DNA from: an uncultured Bacilli bacterium
GTDB taxonomy: Bacteria; Bacillota_I; Bacilli_A; RF39; UBA660
NCBI GenBank assembly: GCA_910577505.1
Contig: CAJTLN010000004.1
Span: forward strand, 1-64,000
Length of the DNA: 64,000 bases
Reading direction: 5' to 3'
A model generated the notes under the pieces. That model saw nothing but the letters and a program-made list of their open reading frames with translations. It was not told where the DNA came from and did no database searches. This document shows, one piece after another, positions 58,778 through 64,000 of this stretch. Each line of letters begins with the position of its first letter. The stretch's first letter is position 1. The translations under genes and the position numbers were made by a program.

Positions 58778-60299
58778 TTAATTCCTTTAACACATAAAGT
58801 TTCAAAAATACTTTATCCTTATTTTTCTCAAAATTTTCTTTATATACTACTTCATAATCATCCCTAGTTGCCATATACTCATCTATATTTTTTTGATGAT
58901 AAAAAACAATTAAATGTGTAAATTTATATTTATCAACAAATTCTCCAATATCAAAATCTTCATCTGATGATAATTCAATATACTCTTCAAAAATATTCTC
59001 TTTTTCATTCAAACTTTTAAAAAATACCTCAGCTCTCGGATCTATATATGATTTAAGTCCCATATATTCAGTATAACCACCATTATCAAAATCTATAAAC
59101 AGTCTAATTTTATTGATATCATAATTCTCTTTAATATAATCAACAGTCTCCTCTATATTATCTGGATGAAAATAAAAATGTTTTATAGAACTATAACCTG
59201 TTATAAAAATTGTTACTAATAACATAATTGAACATCCTACTATAACACCATTAACAATAGATACAACATATTTGTTTTCATAAATATTCTTTAATATTTT
59301 AACTTTATTTATAACTTTTTTTATTTTAAAATCTTTATAAAAATAAGAAAGACAATAAAAAGCCATAATTACAAAGTAAGGATAACATTTTAAATGCACA
59401 TAAGCTAAAATAATTGTTCCACAAAAGAAACAAGTATGCCTTATATCAAGTCTATATTTTCTAAAAAAATTTATAGATAATATAACAATTATATTTAATA
59501 CTAATACTGTTTTCCCATAAACATTAAAAGGTAATGGTTTCATTTCACCTACTACATTATTAATTAAATCTATACCATATGACTTAAATAAGAAAGTTAA
59601 AGCCTCATATCCATATGGATTAATAAATGATACTATTACCATCAAAATAATAGTAATTAAGATAGGTTTCAACTCATAAGTTTGAATAGTAAAATTTTTT
59701 ATCTTAAAAGAATTAACTATAAAAGGTAATAAAAAAATAAACTGAAAATACCACATAGAAGCATGTAAATTAATTAATACTACTGAAAGTATAGGTAACG
59801 GCCATAAACATTTCTTATTATTAGTATTTACATATTTTTCTACAAAAAACATTTCCATAATTAAAATAAAATAAGTAAATATTTGTGGTCTAAGTACAAT
59901 AAACTTTCTAATTAAAATAGTTGCCATTACCGAAAATAATACAGATAATAATTTATTATTACTTGTTCTATAATATAATTTATAAAGTACAAACGATAAT
60001 AAAAAACACATAATATAAACAATAAAAAGTAATCCATATTTACCAAAATAATCAAAAACCACCCAAAATATTGATGCCGATAGCCATTGTTGCATAATAT
60101 ATGATAATCCTTCATGTATAGTAAAAGGATCAATTGTAGGTAAACCAAAATTAGTAGCATATCTTCCTAATGTTAACAAAAACCATATATCATTATCTGG
60201 TCTTTTATTAGAAAAGCAAACAAAAATAAAAGGTATTATAAACAAAACAAAAAACCAATTATTTTTAAAGAATTTATTTATTTTTTTTACTAGTTTCAT
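58770..60299 (-). CDS. GT-C-like polytopic membrane protein
   Basis: About 509 aa, about 11 membrane segments. The first external loop RPDNDIWFLLTLGRYATNFG, LPTIDPFTIHEGLSYIMQQW carries an acidic DxD-like site and QQWL, typical of membrane glycosyltransferases of the GT-C type that use lipid-linked sugars. The soluble C-terminus (GLKSYIDPRAEVFFKSLNEK) is also typical. Start ATG at 60299 (AGAGG). Overlaps the YfhO gene by 26 nt. Confidence 0.7.
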   Translation of the reverse strand: MKLVKKINKFFKNNWFFVLFIIPFIFVCFSNKRPDNDIWFLLTLGRYATNFGLPTIDPFTIHEGLSYIMQQWLSASIFWVVFDYFGKYGLLFIVYIMCFLLSFVLYKLYYRTSNNKLLSVLFSVMATILIRKFIVLRPQIFTYFILIMEMFFVEKYVNTNNKKCLWPLPILSVVLINLHASMWYFQFIFLLPFIVNSFKIKNFTIQTYELKPILITIILMVIVSFINPYGYEALTFLFKSYGIDLINNVVGEMKPLPFNVYGKTVLVLNIIVILSINFFRKYRLDIRHTCFFCGTIILAYVHLKCYPYFVIMAFYCLSYFYKDFKIKKVINKVKILKNIYENKYVVSIVNGVIVGCSIMLLVTIFITGYSSIKHFYFHPDNIEETVDYIKENYDINKIRLFIDFDNGGYTEYMGLKSYIDPRAEVFFKSLNEKENIFEEYIELSSDEDFDIGEFVDKYKFTHLIVFYHQKNIDEYMATRDDYEVVYKENFEKNKDKVFLKLYVLKELND

Positions 60300-62664
60300 A
60301 AACAATACCTCTTTTCTTACAATAAGTTATATTTATTATTAAACCTACAAAAGTAAATATTGATATAACGATAGAGATCACAAATCTGTTTTTATATTTG
60401 AAACTTATCTTATGAGTTCCAGCTTCACATTCGATTCCCAATAACGCATCTTCTAATATTATAGGTTCTACTTTTTTACCATCTATTTGAATTTCCCATG
60501 ATATATCATATGGGATAGAAGTAAATATAAGTTCATTATCTTCTACATTAATTGTTCCTTCAATATAATTTTCTTTATATATATCGTATTTAATAGCGTT
60601 TCGAGATAAAATACTATAAAGTTTTTTTTCCAATTCTTCATCTATATAATATATATCTAAAGGGCTTTCAAATTCATCCTTAAAAACAATTTCGATTTGA
60701 TCTCCTTCTTTTAATTTTTCTTCTATTAAGCGTTTTCTAAGCAAATCGCCATTTATATTTAAGGAATTATATTCTTTTGGTAAGTCTTCTAAATTATGAA
60801 TATATATTTTATTATTGATTCTTATATATTTCATTAGGGGACTTACTTTTATTATATATTCTTTATTTTCTGGAATAACATATGTGTATATATTTTCTTT
60901 AGATTCTATATTTTCACTTTTTATAATATTATCTATATTAGATATTCCTAATACAAGGTTGTTTTGATTTTTTATAATATCCTCTGTTTCAATATTATAG
61001 AGAAATATGTCTCTATTTACAGAAAATATTTTAGGTAAATTGTACTCGCCTTGAACATTGAAAATCATATCAAAAATAGATGTATTTTCACATGTATAAA
61101 TAGTTGCTTTTCCATCTGTTGCACACCCTAATTCATCTAAAAAAAACAGAATATTATTATATTGCATTGATGAAAAGTTTTCAATTACACTTGTGTTAGT
61201 ATATAGATTTTTGTTAATCACTTCTCTAAATAAAGCATCATTTAACCTTTGGCGATAGTCTATTTGGGAGAAATATGATTGATTAATCAACTCCAGTTCA
61301 TACTTTTTACTATTATTTAATGTTATTGTGTAGTTTACAATTAACTCGAATATAACTATAACTAAAAACAAAAACTTTTGATACTTATTTTTATTATAAA
61401 ATAGTAATATAATTGTATAACTGAAAATAAAAACTAGATTAAATATAAAAGAGTTAAAATCTATATTTTTTAGTACAAATTCTACAATTATTAAAATTAA
61501 AATAATAAAAATAGATAAATAAACCTTTAAATCAATTTTTTCATTAAATGTTTTATAATTCCTAATAAAGATTATTAATATATAAAAAGTTATAATGAAT
61601 GAATATCTATAAGAGTATCCTGTTGGTGTATGAAAACAGTTAATGAAAAAATTAATTTTATTAGAGAACAAAACGAACGATACTAAAAATATGGATATTA
61701 AAGTTGTTATTTTTTCTCTACTTTTTATGTTATTGTTTATAAAATAGTAAAATAAACTTATTAAAAATATTAAGCTTAATCCAATATTTGGAATATTCGT
61801 TGTAAAATGATTTATATTGGATGATGATCCACCTATTAATAGAGATTTTATAAAATTAGAAATGCTTAATTTTGCAATCAAATCTGAATTATCACTAATA
61901 TTTATTCCCATCTTTAAGAAACTAGAATATGTAGCATAAATAGTAAATGCAGCCAATAAGCAAGTAACTATAGTACTTATCATTATTAATTGAAAGTTTT
62001 TAATTTTATTAATATATTTATCTTTTTTTATTATAATGTTATACATATAATAAATAAAAATATAGATACAAATCATAAATGCCATATAGAAGTTAGTTAA
62101 CATTACATATGCTAAAGAAAAAATATAAATATTATATCTGTTATTATTCATTAGTTCTTCTAATCCATATTGTAATATTGGAAATGTCATAAATGCATCT
62201 AACCACATTATATGAATATGATAAGACAAATACCAACTGCTAAATGTATATGATAAAGAACAAATAATAGATATAAAAGAGTTATTTGTTCTTTTTTTGA
62301 AGTAAAATAAAGCAATTAAAGAAGTTATAATTGTTTTTACGAATATAACAGAAAAATACATTGCAGTTGGAGAATTAAATAGAAGTGCTACCAGATTTAA
62401 TGGACTTGCTAGGTAATATAAATAATTAAAAATTGTAGGATTACCCAATCCACTTAGAAAACTAAAAGATGATAATGTACCTTTTTTTATATTCATTATA
62501 AAATTATATAACATTGGCTTATATTGATAATATGCATCATATTTTGCAATGTCGTACTTGCCAAACGGATAAAAATCATTTATTTTTAATGTAATTAAAA
62601 ATATTCCCATAACTATTAATATTGTTATTAAATATGGAAGTATTTTTTTATATTGTCTTTTCAT
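60274..62664 (-). CDS. YfhO family membrane protein
   Basis: 796 aa, 12-14 membrane segments. KYDIAKYDAYYQYKPMLYNF, FSFLSGLGNPTIFNYLYYLA, SPLNLVALLF matches the YfhO opening (D-x-x-x-Q-Y...G-x-G-x-x-x-x-x-Y-x-x-S-P). A large extracellular domain (about 460-770) precedes the last helix (VISIVISIFTFVGLIINITY). YfhO acts in glycosylation of teichoic or lipoteichoic acids in Bacillus and Listeria. AAGGTGA site. Confidence 0.88.
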   Translation of the reverse strand: MKRQYKKILPYLITILIVMGIFLITLKINDFYPFGKYDIAKYDAYYQYKPMLYNFIMNIKKGTLSSFSFLSGLGNPTIFNYLYYLASPLNLVALLFNSPTAMYFSVIFVKTIITSLIALFYFKKRTNNSFISIICSLSYTFSSWYLSYHIHIMWLDAFMTFPILQYGLEELMNNNRYNIYIFSLAYVMLTNFYMAFMICIYIFIYYMYNIIIKKDKYINKIKNFQLIMISTIVTCLLAAFTIYATYSSFLKMGINISDNSDLIAKLSISNFIKSLLIGGSSSNINHFTTNIPNIGLSLIFLISLFYYFINNNIKSREKITTLISIFLVSFVLFSNKINFFINCFHTPTGYSYRYSFIITFYILIIFIRNYKTFNEKIDLKVYLSIFIILILIIVEFVLKNIDFNSFIFNLVFIFSYTIILLFYNKNKYQKFLFLVIVIFELIVNYTITLNNSKKYELELINQSYFSQIDYRQRLNDALFREVINKNLYTNTSVIENFSSMQYNNILFFLDELGCATDGKATIYTCENTSIFDMIFNVQGEYNLPKIFSVNRDIFLYNIETEDIIKNQNNLVLGISNIDNIIKSENIESKENIYTYVIPENKEYIIKVSPLMKYIRINNKIYIHNLEDLPKEYNSLNINGDLLRKRLIEEKLKEGDQIEIVFKDEFESPLDIYYIDEELEKKLYSILSRNAIKYDIYKENYIEGTINVEDNELIFTSIPYDISWEIQIDGKKVEPIILEDALLGIECEAGTHKISFKYKNRFVISIVISIFTFVGLIINITYCKKRGIVYETSKKNK

Positions 62665-62752
62665 TTAATATCACCTTTTTCATCAAAATCAAAATGTTAT
62701 CAAGTATCTAATTTTTTCAAATAATATTGGAACTATTTACGAGATTGATAAA

Positions 62753-62898
62753 TCAATATTCATAAAAATAAAAGTTAGTAAAAATGGATAAAGTCGCAAA
62801 TATAATTATATCTTTCTTAAAACTTTTTTCACATAGCACTAAAATAATTAGCATTGTTACTGGTAAAAAAATCAACTAAAGTCTGCATAATATATCAT
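62753..62898 (-). pseudogene. Remnant of a small membrane-protein gene
   Basis: A good site (AAGGTGG) precedes an ATG at 62898 opening MIYYADFS and then a stop; with a shift in frame the sequence continues LIFLPVTMLIILVLCEKSFK, KDIIIFATLSIFTNFYFYEY to a stop at 62753. This looks like the first 50 residues of a membrane protein broken by a frameshift and truncated. No full-length parent can be named. Confidence 0.4.
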
Positions 62899-63317
62899 TA
62901 ATGTGTCCACCTTATAATAATTAAAAGCAATACTTATATTAAGTATGTTACACTTAAAAATATTTTTTGTGTCAACCCTATAGTCCCCGATTGGACTATA
63001 AAAAAATCTTTAAATTAAAGTAATTATGCAAAGCTTATACAATGTAACAAAAAATGGTAAATAATAATTATTATTATAGTAATTACAAATAAAATTTATA
63101 AAAAAGAAATAATGTTATTAAATTTTTTCCATGATTCTCAATTATTAAATATTTTGTCATAAAAAGAAGTCGTTATTAAGAAAAATATTAAAGTTATAGC
63201 TAGTATCTTCATATTCTTTTATTAAAAACTACTTAACCGCACCTCCCTAAGACTATCTATATTTAGTATATCATGAAATATCTTCAACTCAAAAGAAAAA
63301 GCAGATAATTTTCTTAA
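62899..63317. other. Decayed intergenic stretch
   Basis: No intact gene. It holds an 8-bp inverted repeat TATAGTCC / GGACTATA at about 62979-63001 with a 6-nt loop, and a minus-strand TTGACA just downstream of it, a possible promoter for the YfhO operon (its -10 is unclear). A 24-codon minus-strand frame (MKILAITLIFFLITTSFYDK) near 63210 looks like a degenerate start of a membrane or secreted protein. Density of in-frame stops suggests decay. Confidence 0.4.
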
Positions 63318-64000
63318 TTATCCACCTAACATGTTCATGATTTGAATTACTAAAAGAATCATAACGCCAATACCTGTAGATACCAGCATACTCATTGTTT
63401 TACTTTCCATTTTATCAAGACGTTCCTTATAACGATTATCTCTTGCTTTTTGTTGTAGATTAGATATTGTCTTTGAGAAAGTTATCAATTGTTCTTGCTT
63501 TCTTTCTTGACGTCCTAAACTCAAACGATAAAGAAGCCTCATCATACGCATTGAATCTCTAACGGGATAAGTTTGTGCAAATTCCATATATGGTGTAACA
63601 GTAGAATCACCAGCATTAATCTTATTAATCATATCAATTAATCCATCTCTAAATATTTCAGGAGCATCAGGTATTGACTTACCTATTGCAACTGGAACAG
63701 TATAGTGCTGAATCAAAATTTCCAATCCCTTTAAATAATAAGGCAACATTGAATCAATTAATAATAAGTTTCTCTTATAATATTTTTTCAAACTATTATA
63801 ATCCATTTTAAATGCAACATAACCAGCTGCAAAAGCTAATACTATTTTAACAGCTGATAAACTTGATAACATTATAAATATTAATAAAACTATAATAATT
63901 AATGCATTTTTTATTCTTTTTTGATAAAGAACATCAGCATCAAGACCATCACCATATTTAGCTCTAACAAGGAAATCATAATCTTCTTCCTTAAGCTTCA
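63318..64000 (-). CDS. TadC-like pilus platform protein (5' part beyond window)
   Basis: Partial: the frame is open to the right edge, with KLKEEDYDFLVRAKYGDGLD near the cut; the ATG at 63872 is internal. Visible part about 227 aa: two adjacent membrane segments (ALIIIVLLIFIMLSSLSAVK, IVLAFAAGYVAFKM), a cytoplasmic helical domain (RMMRLLYRLSLGRQERKQEQ, LITFSKTISNLQQKARD), and a final membrane segment (MLVSTGIGVMILLVIQIMNM). This is the type II secretion F-domain layout of TadC. It lies at the start side of the pilin/T4SS locus; TadA/TadB would be expected just outside. Confidence 0.75.
   Translation of the reverse strand, partial: KLKEEDYDFLVRAKYGDGLDADVLYQKRIKNALIIIVLLIFIMLSSLSAVKIVLAFAAGYVAFKMDYNSLKKYYKRNLLLIDSMLPYYLKGLEILIQHYTVPVAIGKSIPDAPEIFRDGLIDMINKINAGDSTVTPYMEFAQTYPVRDSMRMMRLLYRLSLGRQERKQEQLITFSKTISNLQQKARDNRYKERLDKMESKTMSMLVSTGIGVMILLVIQIMNMLGG

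Noticed and set aside
62979..63001. Inverted repeat as an insertion-sequence end or terminator
   Set aside because: A T run lies on the wrong side for termination of the minus-strand genes, and no transposase or second matching end is found.

Overview
The window is strongly AT-rich, with genes packed in long runs on the minus strand, Shine-Dalgarno sites of the AGGAGG/AGGTGA type, CCA-encoded tRNAs and ordinary TAA/TAG/TGA stops. Together with spore-maturation homologues (YunB, DacB-SpmA-SpmB), YutD, YidD and a Gram-positive type IV secretion locus, this points to a low-GC Firmicute, probably a gut-type Bacilli/Erysipelotrichia or uncultured Mollicutes-related lineage that keeps the standard genetic code. 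The taxonomic placement is inference from gene content only.

Layout. 1-6463: a polymorphic-toxin module (phage-collar-domain protein, 1854-aa Rhs/YD-repeat protein with a variable C-terminus, and a translationally coupled DUF5071-like immunity gene cut by the window edge). 6464-6880: hairpin-rich intergenic DNA with four copies of a 17-bp palindrome. 6911-9036: a four-gene operon of an RlmN-like radical SAM protein without its C-terminal tail, a second radical SAM protein, a methyltransferase, and a 40-aa peptide carrying the ACGQL motif that normally forms the RlmN/Cfr C-terminus. This is the most unusual thing in the window. 9218-13155: AI-2E-type permease and a CrtI-like flavoprotein with a flavin/[2Fe-2S] reductase. 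13213-22692: an ABC exporter, a SWIM-finger protein, Nudix, ASCH, DUF1294, DUF3592 and YidD proteins, and several unknowns. 22795-25083: twelve tRNA genes in four transcription units. 25169-36135: small housekeeping genes (S1 protein, NifU, YutD, ferredoxin, pseudouridine synthase), spore-related YunB and dacB-spmA-spmB, and a GH25 lysozyme. 36219-41677: trpS, a degenerate UppP-like membrane protein, a C39-type protease interrupted by an amber codon, RmuC, a VTT-domain protein and a rhodanese.

41723-64000 is one long minus-strand locus combining a Gram-positive type IV secretion machine (VirD4 coupling ATPase, a VirB4 split in two genes, PrgI/VirB3-like, VirB6/TrbL-like, two VirB2-like proteins, and a SpoIID plus NlpC/P60 wall hydrolase) with Tad/type-IV-pilus parts (TadZ-like ATPase, four short pilin-like proteins sharing one leader, and a TadC-like protein running off the right edge). 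Between the two halves sit three glycan-type genes (YfhO family, GT-C-like, UGM-like flavoprotein) and a 650-bp decayed stretch. No relaxase, integrase or attachment site is visible, so a mobile element is not demonstrated.

Start codons were moved downstream in many genes when a good ribosome binding site supported an internal ATG; these choices are stated in the entries.
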